From contig DCBP01000107.1 of assembly GCA_002314055.1 (NCBI GenBank), positions 1 through 64,000 on the forward strand: a stretch of 64,000 nt of DNA. The letters are read 5' to 3'. Shown here piece after piece: positions 34,461-43,093 of the stretch (within the stretch, counting starts at the first letter, position 1; every line of letters begins with the position of its first letter). Under the pieces are notes generated by a model that saw only the letters and a list, made by a program, of their open reading frames with translations, searched no databases and had not been told where the DNA came from. The DNA comes from Prevotella sp. UBA1104 (GTDB taxonomy: Bacteria > Bacteroidota > Bacteroidia > Bacteroidales > Bacteroidaceae). A program made the position numbers and the translations under genes.

Positions 34461-34487
34461 ACCTAAAAATAATTAGTAAAACGGCTG

Positions 34488-34495
34488 CAAAGATA
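34488..34495 (-). promoter_or_regulatory. -7 element of the cation efflux gene
   Basis: On the minus strand TATCTTTG lies 28 bp upstream of the ATG at 34460. No clear -33 element. Confidence 0.55.
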
Positions 34496-34564
34496 ATTAT
34501 TTATACTGATATATAGGTAGTAAAAAGAAGAAAAGAGTGAAATAATGCAAAAAGTAAAGAAAAT

Positions 34565-34596
34565 TTTGTTTGATGAGTAAAAAAGCGATATCTTTG
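34565..34596 (+). promoter_or_regulatory. Promoter of the first secreted-protein cassette gene
   Basis: TTTG ending at 34568 and TATCTTTG at 34589-34596 are 20 bp apart. Because it lies inside the longest frame, it also decides the start: translation must begin at 34624 rather than at 34570. Confidence 0.65.
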
Positions 34597-34623
34597 CATT
34601 TATATAACTTAAAAAGCAATATT

Positions 34624-36375
34624 ATGACACGTTCGGCGATTGCGTGCGCATTTTTCTTTCTTTCTTTTCATGCAAGCGCCCAAACTTATCTAAGCTGCGA
34701 TTTCGAAAGCGGAATCCCGGCAGACTTCACATTGAGAGATTACGACCAGAATGACCCTTCGGCTTCTATGAAGAAACTGGGCTTCAGCGTCGGTACACCA
34801 TGGATTCAGGTGGCAACCAATAAGGCTGCCACTGAGCATGCAGCATGCAGCACCTCGTGGTATGCACAGGCAGGAACCTCCGACGACTGGATGATTACGC
34901 CTGCCATAACCCTCTCCGGCTCAAATCCTATACTCACCTGGCGAGCAATGGCAGCAGACTCCAAGCATGCCGACGGATATGCCGTGTACATATCCGAAAC
35001 GGCAGGAAAGGAAAAGGCTGACTTTAATGTCGCAGCGCCATTGTTCTCTGTTGCGAAAGAAGAGGCAGAGTGGACAGAACATACCATTTCGCTTGCGCAA
35101 TATAAGGGAAAGACGGTGACTATAGCTTTTGTGAACAACTCCACAGACTGCAGCCGTCTTCTCGTAGATGACGTAACGATTGAGGAGAGCCATAAACTGA
35201 ATATTGCCGTTGATTTACCTGCCGGCATCAACTATATGGGCGATGTGGCAATCAGCGGTACGGTATCTACAAGAGGAGAAGAAACAGTCAGTGGCTTTAC
35301 CGTGGGACTGGAGGCAAACGGCGAAACCACGACCCAGCATTTCGATGCCAATGTATCGGCAGCAGCCCCTGCAAAATTCACTCTCGATCGTAAACTTTCA
35401 ATCGGTAAACACGAAACGCTACCTTATAATATATGGGTAGAAGCAGACGGCGACAAGAACACCGTAAGTCGCACGCTGACGAGCTATCCGCAGAAGGCAG
35501 TATGCGAGGAAGGCACCGGCACATGGTGTGGATGGTGTGTACGTGGACTTGTAGCCCTCGATTCCATAAAAAGGAATTATTCCGACAAGATAATCGGTAT
35601 TGCCGCCCATAGCGGCGACCCGATGGAGAGCGACTATATCGGTAAGCTCTCGCAGTATATCGGTTCTGGCTTTCCGGCAGGCAGCGTGGCACGCCGACAG
35701 AAGTGCGACCCGAAAGACTTTATACGTTTCTCACAGGCATTGCTGAATTATGGAGAGATACTCTCGGATGTCGACCTGCAGACCACTTTCGACAAGACAA
35801 CGCGTACGGTCAGTGCCACTACAACCGTCCACTTTGGCGAGGCGCAGAAGAACAACAAACTCGCCCTGTCGTATGTAATCCTTGAAAACCGCGTGCATAA
35901 ACCGGGGGATAACGATTATCGTCAACACAACAGCTATGCCGACGGAAAGGCTGGCGTTATGGGCGGATATGAGAAATATGGAGATTATATCCCGTCGGAA
36001 GTGATGTATTTCAATGACGTTGCACGCGCTTTCATTGGCGACTTCTACGGCATCGACGGTACCATTCCTACGGATGTAGATGCGGAACAGGCGGTAACAG
36101 ACGAGCGGTCGTTTACCCTTCCCGACAATATCCTTGTTGACGACAACGTGGAGATTGCCGTACTCTTGATAGACAAAGCCGACGGAAGAATTGTCAACGG
36201 ACAGAGCGTGGAGCTTGTTCCGGGCGGCGGTACGGGCATCAACGGAGTGACTGACACGCCGAAGACGGACAAATCAGCCGTTTATTCCGTAAACGGTATG
36301 CGCCAGAAGGGGTTGACACGCGGCTTAAATATCATCCGCACAGCCGACGGACGCACAATAAAGGTGGTAAAGTAG
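34624..36375 (+). CDS. Secreted protein: choice-of-anchor J domain, Omp28-like thioredoxin fold, T9SS-like tail
   Basis: The 583-residue protein has a signal peptide (RSAIACAFFFLSFHASAQ). Residues about 22-190 (LSCDFESGIPADFTLRDYD, TSDDWMITPAI, RLLVDDVTI) form a cleaved-adhesin / choice-of-anchor J jelly-roll domain. Residues about 290-560 look like Omp28: the segment EEGTGTWCGWCVRGLVALD carries a W-C-x-x-C thioredoxin-type motif. The C-terminus (VYSVNGMRQKGLTRGLNIIR, ending TIKVVK) is T9SS-like. It is probably secreted and surface-attached; the redox activity is inferred only from the CxxC. It is directly followed by a TPR-AraC regulator gene 71 bp downstream. Confidence 0.8.
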   Translation: MTRSAIACAFFFLSFHASAQTYLSCDFESGIPADFTLRDYDQNDPSASMKKLGFSVGTPWIQVATNKAATEHAACSTSWYAQAGTSDDWMITPAITLSGSNPILTWRAMAADSKHADGYAVYISETAGKEKADFNVAAPLFSVAKEEAEWTEHTISLAQYKGKTVTIAFVNNSTDCSRLLVDDVTIEESHKLNIAVDLPAGINYMGDVAISGTVSTRGEETVSGFTVGLEANGETTTQHFDANVSAAAPAKFTLDRKLSIGKHETLPYNIWVEADGDKNTVSRTLTSYPQKAVCEEGTGTWCGWCVRGLVALDSIKRNYSDKIIGIAAHSGDPMESDYIGKLSQYIGSGFPAGSVARRQKCDPKDFIRFSQALLNYGEILSDVDLQTTFDKTTRTVSATTTVHFGEAQKNNKLALSYVILENRVHKPGDNDYRQHNSYADGKAGVMGGYEKYGDYIPSEVMYFNDVARAFIGDFYGIDGTIPTDVDAEQAVTDERSFTLPDNILVDDNVEIAVLLIDKADGRIVNGQSVELVPGGGTGINGVTDTPKTDKSAVYSVNGMRQKGLTRGLNIIRTADGRTIKVVK

Positions 36376-36406
36376 ACCATAACGAGCTAAAAATTTTATA
36401 TTAGAT

Positions 36407-36437
36407 TTTGCCATAACTGATGTATTTATTATTTTTG
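36407..36437 (+). promoter_or_regulatory. Promoter of the first TPR-AraC regulator, nearly leaderless
   Basis: TTTG (36407-36410) and TATTTTTG (36430-36437) are 19 bp apart. The ATG at 36447 is only 9 bp after the -7 box, so the mRNA would have a leader of a few bases at most. The same arrangement and surrounding sequence are found at the paralogue (41190-41220). Confidence 0.65.
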
Positions 36438-36446
36438 CATCCAGTT

Positions 36447-38171
36447 ATGGCAAAATTCTTTCTTTCAACTTTTATGCTCTTGCTCGTGTCTGTGGTATGC
36501 CATGCAGCGGCAAACGACGTGAGCGACGAGTTCTACAGACTGCGAAATATCGACAACAAGACTTTGCTCGACAAGGGATACAAGTGTATCGAGGAAGCAA
36601 AGTACGACAGCTCGATGATATATTATTCCATGGTAGTAAACCGCTACTATGACAACAGCTATGCCAAGAAGGATCTGCCGGACATTATCAAGGCGATGCA
36701 GAACCTTGGCATTATCTACATGACCTTCAGCTACGACTACAAGAAGTCATACGAATACCTTCTTGAGGCTAAGGAACTTGCCGAGCGTACTAAATCCTAC
36801 GAAAAACTGCCTAATATATATAACTGTATTGCGAACATACTGCAATTGTCAAAGGATGACGCTAATTCGAACGATGCTTCAGAGGTAATAGCCATGCTCC
36901 GCAAGTCGTTTAACATGTCGCTAAAGCTAAAAGACACTCAGACTCTTGCCCTTGCAATGGACAATCTCGTAATGTTGAGTTTCAATAAAAGTCAGAATTC
37001 AAGTAACATTTCAAACGAGATAAAACTCTTCCGCAAGGCATGTGCCGGTATGAACAAAGGAGAGATACGCCAAGCCTTCCTCATGTGCTCGGCTTATGAA
37101 GCCTATAAGCAAAACAATTTTCAGAAGGCAGTGGCGATACTCGAACAATCAATAAAAACCGTTGGCGACAACCCCTTGGCATATCGCGGCATACTGTCGT
37201 CGCAGGGACTGATAACGAAAATTTATGTAGAAACGAAACAATACGACAAGGCCATTGCATCCATAAACACTGCCCTCGGTATAGCCCGCAAAAACAACAG
37301 TCTTGACTTTATCACCACGCTATACCGCGACCTGTCAGATGTTTATAAGGAGATGGGCAACACCGAGTTGGCCAACAAATGGGAACTGGAATATCTGCGC
37401 AGCAACGAGAAACTGCAGGGCGAGGGACAGCTCGCATCGGTGAAGAACGTGAAGTTTATGCGCGAGCTCAACAAGGCCAACGAGCAGGTGAAGGAACTAT
37501 CGGAAAAGCGTCGGCTGCAGAATATCGTGTTCTGTTGCGTACTTGTGGTGATGGCTGTAATCGGAGGTTTGCTCTACAGGATATACCGTGCCAACAGGAA
37601 GATACGCTCAAACAACCGCCACCTCTACCGCAACTATGTGGAGATGCTCGACAAGGAGGAACGGGCAAGGGAAAGGCGGAAAATCGACGAGCGGCGCATT
37701 GCGGAGCTTGAAGAGAAACTGCATGATATGGAGAATGTGGCAGTAGCCGTTGCCGCTGACACCGACGCTAAAGATGCTGTTCAGAAAACGAAATACCAAA
37801 ACAGCCGTATGACGGGCGATGACGCAAAGGAACTTTATGCTGCAGTGCTCGGCGTAATGGAGAATTCGGCTGAAATATATAAGCTTGGCTTCAATGTAGA
37901 TAGATTGAGCGAACTCGTACACAGTCGTACGCGCTACGTATCTCAGGCAATAAATCAGGAGTATGGGGCAAACTTCAATTCGCTGCTTAACGAATACAGG
38001 ATAAAGGAGGCATGCCGCCGCCTTGCCGGCAATCCCGACTATGCCAACATGACTATTGAGGGAATAGCCGAGAGCGTAGGCTTCAAGTCGAGAACTAACT
38101 TCGGTGCTCTCTTCAAGAGCATTACCGGACTGTCGCCTTCGGCATACCAGAAGATATCCCGTATGGAGTAG
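36447..38171 (+). CDS. Membrane-anchored TPR-AraC transcriptional regulator, copy 1
   Basis: The 574-residue protein has a signal sequence (MAKFFLSTFMLLLVSVVC), a long helical TPR-like region (about 20-340; repeats include YDSSMIYYSMVVNRYYDN, YDKAIASINTALGIARKN), one membrane segment (about 359-380; IVFCCVLVVMAVIGGLLYRI), a charged coiled coil (about 385-430) and a C-terminal AraC-type DNA-binding domain (about 465-574; RLSELVHSRTRYVSQAINQE, IEGIAESVGFKSRTNFGALF). The order puts the TPR domain in the periplasm and the HTH in the cytoplasm, so it can signal across the inner membrane without a kinase. The start at 36447 is set by the promoter just upstream. It follows a secreted-protein gene. 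A close paralogue lies at 41230. Confidence 0.85.
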   Translation: MAKFFLSTFMLLLVSVVCHAAANDVSDEFYRLRNIDNKTLLDKGYKCIEEAKYDSSMIYYSMVVNRYYDNSYAKKDLPDIIKAMQNLGIIYMTFSYDYKKSYEYLLEAKELAERTKSYEKLPNIYNCIANILQLSKDDANSNDASEVIAMLRKSFNMSLKLKDTQTLALAMDNLVMLSFNKSQNSSNISNEIKLFRKACAGMNKGEIRQAFLMCSAYEAYKQNNFQKAVAILEQSIKTVGDNPLAYRGILSSQGLITKIYVETKQYDKAIASINTALGIARKNNSLDFITTLYRDLSDVYKEMGNTELANKWELEYLRSNEKLQGEGQLASVKNVKFMRELNKANEQVKELSEKRRLQNIVFCCVLVVMAVIGGLLYRIYRANRKIRSNNRHLYRNYVEMLDKEERARERRKIDERRIAELEEKLHDMENVAVAVAADTDAKDAVQKTKYQNSRMTGDDAKELYAAVLGVMENSAEIYKLGFNVDRLSELVHSRTRYVSQAINQEYGANFNSLLNEYRIKEACRRLAGNPDYANMTIEGIAESVGFKSRTNFGALFKSITGLSPSAYQKISRME

Positions 38172-38188
38172 GGGATGCTATGCCCGGA

Positions 38189-38254
38189 GCGTTTGCATCA
38201 AACGCCCGGAGCGTTTGGGCCAAACACCGCTGCCGTTTGGGCCAAACAGCAGCG
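38189..38254. repeat. Three-copy 22-bp palindromic tandem repeat
   Basis: Units start at 38189, 38211 and 38233. The core GTTTGGGCCAAAC (units 2 and 3) is a palindrome with a single central base. The array starts 18 bp after the regulator stop codon. It belongs to the same family as 10213-10322 and 54353-54418. Confidence 0.9.
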
Positions 38255-38265
38255 GTATTCGGTTG

Positions 38266-38330
38266 CTGCACCAAAGGTGCAGGATGGTAACGTTTTTTCT
38301 GTCACTTTTGTCTGTTGCTTCCAAAGCAAC
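38266..38330. other. Two short CCAAAG-loop hairpins
   Basis: CTGCACC-aaa-GGTGCAG (38266-38282) and GTTGCTT-cca-AAGCAAC (38314-38330) are two 7-bp stems with 3-nt loops, spaced 48 bp. They lie between the 22-bp array and the terminator; their role is unknown. Confidence 0.5.
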
Positions 38331-38360
38331 TGTCTGCTTATGTCATGTCTTTAATCATAC

Positions 38361-38410
38361 ATAAAGTCATTCTAACGTGTATTTGTGCCGTTTAGAATGA
38401 CTTTATTCGT
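38361..38410. terminator. Terminator after the first regulator
   Basis: ATAAAGTCATTCTAA (38361-38375) and TTAGAATGACTTTAT (38392-38406) form a perfect 15-bp stem followed by T-rich sequence. Confidence 0.8.
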
Positions 38411-38441
38411 GATTTAATACATCAATATGTCGTTTTCTATA

Positions 38442-38470
38442 TTGTTTTTCTTTCATATTGTATAATTTTG
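38442..38470 (+). promoter_or_regulatory. Promoter of the second secreted-protein cassette gene
   Basis: TTG at 38442-38444 and TAATTTTG at 38463-38470 are 18 bp apart, leaving a leader of about 93 nt to the ATG at 38570. Confidence 0.6.
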
Positions 38471-38569
38471 CTGCCGAAAAGAAAGAAATCCGCATGCAGG
38501 CATCGGACCTATGATTGCACGGCGGAGCATAACGAGAAGAAGGTTCAACATATTTAATAACTTAAGCAC

Positions 38570-41056
38570 ATGGGAAAAAGATTTACTCTTATTTCAGCTG
38601 CGGCAATAGCACTCACTCTTTATACGGGCAATGCCGTTGCAGGCACAACAGACACAAGTCGTCCGCGCTTCGTTTTGGCACAGCAGACGGCAAAGAATGT
38701 TTTCAAGAGGAACATAACTAAGGCATCAGCCTATAATGCCTCTCCGCTGAAAGTTCAGCCGAAGGCACAGGGAGTGATGGAAGCAGTACTCGTAAACGAG
38801 GACTTCTCGGCAATGACTTCGGGAACTGTAGAAAAACCGGATACCACAAAGATGCTGGCTTGTGAATATGAGGGATATTCTGATAATGGAATATATATCG
38901 ACAACTCGCTGACAAAAGACGGCACATGGTTTGGTAGCATGGTATATTCAGCCGGTGGCGCCCTCGCCCTTAAAACCTATAATCCGCAGATTCTGGCTTA
39001 CGCCTGCACACCAATCGGCGATTACTCTGGCGACTTGACCATCACACTACGTGTGAAGGCAAATCCGGCACTTGTAAACGACGGAAATGGCGGTTACCAA
39101 AAGCTCACCGGTTCCAGCATCGGAATTGAAGTATGCACTGGTGGATATGAAGGCTTGGCGGCAGCAAAGACCGATGACGAAAGCGGACGTTATGAAGCCA
39201 GAATATATGAGAAAGACGGGTGGCAGGAAGTAACCTACACCGTAAAGAACTACTCTGCAAACAACGATGGCTATGTTTGTTTTTATACTGAAGGCTCAAT
39301 CGTTATCGACGATGTGAAGATAAAGGCTGGAAGCTCATTCCTTGCCAACCCTGTTGTAGAAGGGATTACCGACTTCAAGAAAGACAACTTCACTATCGCT
39401 TGGCAACCTACACGCAAGGCTTTCAACTATTATGTAGACCTCTATACAAGAAAATATCTGTCAGACAAGGACACTACATTCGTTGCTGATTTCAACGACG
39501 GAACTCTGCCGGCTGGCTTCGAGACAACTTCACGGACATTCGTTGATGAGGGTACCGATAACTCGAAAGCAATAAAACTATCTAACGACGATTCGTTTAC
39601 CGTACCTACAAACGGCAATGACTACAAGACGGCACATTTCTCACTGAAAGTTGTTGACCCGACTGTTGACCCGACTGATCCATACGCAAAGTATTATGTA
39701 CAGGGAAGCATTCTTATCGACCTGAAGAATGCCGACGGATGGAAGAATATCGGTGAGTATAATGCCAGCGGCTTCTGGAACGATGCTGATATCGTGAAGC
39801 TCGAGGAAGAGTACAGTAAGTTTGCTACAGGTGGCTTTACTCAGCTCCGCTTGCGTGTTGAGGACTTGAACGAAGGGGCATACTTCGTACTCGACGATGT
39901 TGATGTAACGGCTAAGCCGGCATTCGAATACCAGATTGTTGGTGGCGACTATTACACTGACTTGAAAGAGGACTACTGCTATACGGCTTCTACAAGCAAT
40001 ACTTCGTATACATTTACTAATCTCGACCCGAACACAGAATACTGGTACGGCGTGCGTGCACACTATGTGAGCCAGTTCTCTACACGTAGCTTTACTCATG
40101 CCCTCGGCGTTGCAGCTCCTGAGACAAAGGAGGCAACCGACATCGACAGCCGCGGTTCGTTCACGGCAAACTGGGAGGCTGCTCCTAAGGCTACAAGTTA
40201 TACTGCAAACTGCTACGGAGTGAAGTATGCCGATGAGGCTGACGAGGATTATCCAATCCTTGAAGAGGACTTCGGCACTGTTGATGCAAGTGTGACGACA
40301 GCCACAAATCTCGCAGATGCAACACCAGTGAACAATGAGGAAATATCTTCACTCGACGCTTATACAAAAATGCCGGGATGGACAGGCGACTACAATACGC
40401 TCGTGCAGGGTATGATTGGAGCTGAAGGCGACTATGATTATACTTACGGACATATTTACACACCGGAGCTTTGTCTCGACAATGCAGATAAATGCAACCT
40501 GACATTGAAACTCTATGGCGATGCAAACGACCAAATCGGCATCAAGATGAACGGCACGATATATTATCTGATATTGCCAGCTAACGGACTTGCCGACGGC
40601 ACTGTAACACTGCCTGTTACGGAGGCTCGACAGAAGATTGGTTTCTTCTCTTACACTTCTGCTCCATTCGTAATCGACTACATCAAGATTGGTCAGCCGC
40701 TCGCCAAGGGCGCAAAGACTATGACGTGGCTTGCATCGGGCGATACTGACGCCAATACACTGTCGTACACCTTTACGGGTCTCGATGCTTACGACTTCCC
40801 GTACTACGGATTTGACGTAACATCCCACTATCAGTATGACGACAACACTTCTACTTCGTCGTTGACTCCGTCAAATGCTATGTTCGTAGACCTTGCAAAC
40901 GGTACTTCTTCAGGTATTAATGAGCTTCAGAACAGCTCTGAGACAAAGGTCGTAGCTCGCTACACAGCCGACGGACAGCTCGTCAGTGCTCCTGTAAAGG
41001 GCTTGAACATCCTGAAGATGAGCAACGGAAAGATTGTGAAAGTTATTGTGAAATAA
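38570..41056 (+). CDS. Secreted multidomain protein with jelly-roll and fibronectin III-like domains and T9SS-like tail
   Basis: The 828-residue protein has a signal peptide (KRFTLISAAAIALTLYTGNAVAG). It alternates jelly-roll segments typical of choice-of-anchor J domains (VLVNEDFSAMTSGTVEKPD; GSIVIDDVKIKAG; FVLDDVDVTAKP) with fibronectin III-like strands (NFTIAWQPTRKAFNYYVDLY, SYTFTNLDPNTEYWYGVRAH, GSFTANWEAAPKATSYTANC, SYTFTGLDAYDFPYYGFDVT). The last 80 residues (SGINELQNSSETKVVARYTA, ending GKIVKVIVK) are T9SS-like. It is probably cell-surface or secreted and involved in binding. It has its own promoter and a strong terminator and is followed by the second TPR-AraC regulator gene, so it resembles the cassette at 34.6-38.2 kb. 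Confidence 0.8.
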   Translation: MGKRFTLISAAAIALTLYTGNAVAGTTDTSRPRFVLAQQTAKNVFKRNITKASAYNASPLKVQPKAQGVMEAVLVNEDFSAMTSGTVEKPDTTKMLACEYEGYSDNGIYIDNSLTKDGTWFGSMVYSAGGALALKTYNPQILAYACTPIGDYSGDLTITLRVKANPALVNDGNGGYQKLTGSSIGIEVCTGGYEGLAAAKTDDESGRYEARIYEKDGWQEVTYTVKNYSANNDGYVCFYTEGSIVIDDVKIKAGSSFLANPVVEGITDFKKDNFTIAWQPTRKAFNYYVDLYTRKYLSDKDTTFVADFNDGTLPAGFETTSRTFVDEGTDNSKAIKLSNDDSFTVPTNGNDYKTAHFSLKVVDPTVDPTDPYAKYYVQGSILIDLKNADGWKNIGEYNASGFWNDADIVKLEEEYSKFATGGFTQLRLRVEDLNEGAYFVLDDVDVTAKPAFEYQIVGGDYYTDLKEDYCYTASTSNTSYTFTNLDPNTEYWYGVRAHYVSQFSTRSFTHALGVAAPETKEATDIDSRGSFTANWEAAPKATSYTANCYGVKYADEADEDYPILEEDFGTVDASVTTATNLADATPVNNEEISSLDAYTKMPGWTGDYNTLVQGMIGAEGDYDYTYGHIYTPELCLDNADKCNLTLKLYGDANDQIGIKMNGTIYYLILPANGLADGTVTLPVTEARQKIGFFSYTSAPFVIDYIKIGQPLAKGAKTMTWLASGDTDANTLSYTFTGLDAYDFPYYGFDVTSHYQYDDNTSTSSLTPSNAMFVDLANGTSSGINELQNSSETKVVARYTADGQLVSAPVKGLNILKMSNGKIVKVIVK

Positions 41057-41085
41057 GGCGACATTATTGAATATACCATAAAGAA

Positions 41086-41133
41086 GAAATCCCCGTTTCA
41101 TGGTGCGGAAACCATGAAACGGGGATTTCTATT
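41086..41133 (+). terminator. Very strong terminator after the second secreted protein
   Basis: GAAATCCCCGTTTCATGGT (41086-41104) pairs perfectly with ACCATGAAACGGGGATTTC (41111-41129), a 19-bp stem with a 6-nt loop. Confidence 0.85.
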
Positions 41134-41189
41134 AGCGCCACAGATATCCGTCTCGTCGAGAAATATTTGATTGAAATATGCCGTGATAT

Positions 41190-41220
41190 TTTGTCAAGAC
41201 TGATGTATTTGTTATATTTG
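41190..41220 (+). promoter_or_regulatory. Promoter of the second TPR-AraC regulator, nearly leaderless
   Basis: TTTG (41190-41193) and TATATTTG (41213-41220) are 19 bp apart. The ATG at 41230 follows the -7 box after 9 bp. The stretch ACTGATGTATTT between the boxes and the TTATGGCAAA around the start are shared with the paralogue promoter at 36407-36437. Confidence 0.65.
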
Positions 41221-41229
41221 CAGATTGTT

Positions 41230-42954
41230 ATGGCAAAGTCTATTATATCCACAATATTATTCCTGGTGTTATCAGTGTGTTGCCGCGGTGCGGCAAACGA
41301 TGTAAGCAAAGAGTTCCACAGACTGCGCAACCTTGACAACCAGACCCTGATAGACAGGGGATACAGAAGCATCGTGCAGTGTAAGTACGACAGTGCGATG
41401 ATATATTATTCCATGGTGGTAAACCGCTATTATTCAAACAACTATGAGAAAAAACAGCTACCTGACATCATCAAGGCGATGCAGAACCTGGGCATCATAT
41501 ACATGACATACAGCTACGACTACAAGAAGTCGTATGACTATCTGCTCCAGGCTCGCGACGTGGCTGAACAGAACCATATATCCGAAAACCTGCCGAATAT
41601 ATACAACTGCATTGCCAACATTCTCCAATTGTCGATGGACGAAAACAACCCGAAGTCGGTTGCCGAAGTGTTTGCCACGCTACGCAAGTCGTTCCGGATG
41701 GCGGTGAAGCAGAACGACCACGGCACTCTTGCCATCGTGATGGACAATTTCGTAACATTGAGCTTTGGCAAGAAAGGCAAGCTATATGATATCCGGCAGG
41801 AGACCAGTACTTTCAGAAAGGTATGCCGTACAATTAAGGACGATGCCACGCAGCGGCAGGCTTTATTGATGTGTCGTGCCTATGATGCTTTTGCCGCGGG
41901 AAACGGCAGCGAGGCGATTGCCGCACTGGAGCAATCGATTCTGGTTGATGATGACAATCCCTTTGCTTATCGCGGAATTCTGTCGGCACAGGGACTGATA
42001 ACAAAGGTATATACAAGCAACCGGCAGTATGACAAGGCGATAGAGTCAATCAACAAGTCGCTTGACATCGCTAAGCGCAACAACAGTCTGGATTTTATAC
42101 CCGACCTGTATTTCGACCTCTCTAAGGCGTATGCCTCGAAGGGCAACACCGTCATGGCGGGCAAGTATGAACTGGAATACCATCGCGCCAAAGAGAAACT
42201 GCTCGACGAAGGACAGCTCTCGTCGGTGAAAAGCGTGGAGTTCATCCACGAGCTCAACAAGGCAAATGCTCAGGTGAGGGAACTCTCCGAAAAGCGGCGC
42301 ACGCAGAGTCTCATGCTCTGTGGGGCGTTCTGTGTGCTGTGTGTCATCGTGGTGCTCCTTTTCCGCATCTACCGCGACAACCGGAAGATAAGACAGAACT
42401 ACAAGTATATCTACCGCTCCAACGTGGAACTGCTCGACAGAGAGGCAAGGGTGCGCAGTCAGCGAGAGGAGGCGGAGAGGAAAATTTCCGAACTGGAAAA
42501 CAGACTGAACAGTGTCTTTGCGGTTCCGAAGCAAGCAACGGCGACAGACGGCAATGATGGGCAGCAGCCTCAGAAATACCAAAGCAGTCGACTTACAGAT
42601 GATGAGGCAAAAGACTTGTATGCCTCGATATTGAAGGTAATGGAAAATTCAGACGAGATATACAGGTCGGGCTTTGGAGTGGAAAGGTTGGGCGAACTCG
42701 TGGGTTACCGGCCGCGTTATGTTTCGCAGACGATAAACCAGGAATTCGGTTCCAACTTCAATTCGCTGCTCAACGAATTCCGCATCAGGGAAGCTTGTCG
42801 CCGGCTTAACGACAAGGGGCTGTATTCAAACATGACGATTGAGGGAATTGCCGAAAGCGTGGGCTTCAAGTCGAGGACGAGCTTCGGGAAAATTTTCAAG
42901 AACATCACCGGACTTTCGCCTTCGGCATACCAGCACATGGCACGCGAAGAGTAA
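41230..42954 (+). CDS. Membrane-anchored TPR-AraC transcriptional regulator, copy 2
   Basis: The 574-residue protein is a close paralogue of the gene at 36447 with the same length and order: signal sequence (MAKSIISTILFLVLSVCC), periplasmic TPR-like helices with long shared blocks (LPDIIKAMQNLGIIYMT, SYDYKKSYDYLLQ, LPNIYNCIANILQLS), one membrane segment (about 358-380; SLMLCGAFCVLCVIVVLLFR), a charged coiled coil, and an AraC DNA-binding domain (RLGELVGYRPRYVSQTINQE, NMTIEGIAESVGFKSRTSFG). The linker between membrane and HTH and the middle TPR region have diverged most, suggesting different ligands. Its start is fixed by the promoter 9 bp upstream. Downstream lie two palindromes and a candidate small RNA. 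Confidence 0.85.
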   Translation: MAKSIISTILFLVLSVCCRGAANDVSKEFHRLRNLDNQTLIDRGYRSIVQCKYDSAMIYYSMVVNRYYSNNYEKKQLPDIIKAMQNLGIIYMTYSYDYKKSYDYLLQARDVAEQNHISENLPNIYNCIANILQLSMDENNPKSVAEVFATLRKSFRMAVKQNDHGTLAIVMDNFVTLSFGKKGKLYDIRQETSTFRKVCRTIKDDATQRQALLMCRAYDAFAAGNGSEAIAALEQSILVDDDNPFAYRGILSAQGLITKVYTSNRQYDKAIESINKSLDIAKRNNSLDFIPDLYFDLSKAYASKGNTVMAGKYELEYHRAKEKLLDEGQLSSVKSVEFIHELNKANAQVRELSEKRRTQSLMLCGAFCVLCVIVVLLFRIYRDNRKIRQNYKYIYRSNVELLDREARVRSQREEAERKISELENRLNSVFAVPKQATATDGNDGQQPQKYQSSRLTDDEAKDLYASILKVMENSDEIYRSGFGVERLGELVGYRPRYVSQTINQEFGSNFNSLLNEFRIREACRRLNDKGLYSNMTIEGIAESVGFKSRTSFGKIFKNITGLSPSAYQHMAREE

Positions 42955-42962
42955 CCTTATGT

Positions 42963-43034
42963 CTTCAAACAGTTTTGAAGTATTATACAAACAAGGAAAA
43001 ACGGTAAAAAAAATGTCTTCAAACCTGTTTGAAT
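42963..43034. promoter_or_regulatory. Pair of CTTCAAAC palindromes, possible operators
   Basis: CTTCAAACAGTTTTGAAG (42963-42980) and CTTCAAACCTGTTTGAAT (43017-43034) are palindromic (the second has TTCAAAC-CT-GTTTGAA arms without mismatch). They are 54 bp apart centre to centre, close to five helical turns, and lie upstream of the promoter at 43057-43087. The same DNA could encode a peptide starting at 42959 (MSSNSFEVLY, then MSSNLFEYIY), but this lacks support. Confidence 0.5.
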
Positions 43035-43056
43035 ACATCTATATGCCGTGTTTCTA

Positions 43057-43087
43057 TTGCTGTTTTGATTTATTTCGCATAATTTTG
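43057..43087 (+). promoter_or_regulatory. Promoter of the candidate small RNA
   Basis: TTG at 43057-43059 and TAATTTTG at 43080-43087 are 20 bp apart. Transcription would begin near 43094. No ORF of length follows before a terminator. Confidence 0.6.
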
Positions 43088-43093
43088 CAACTG

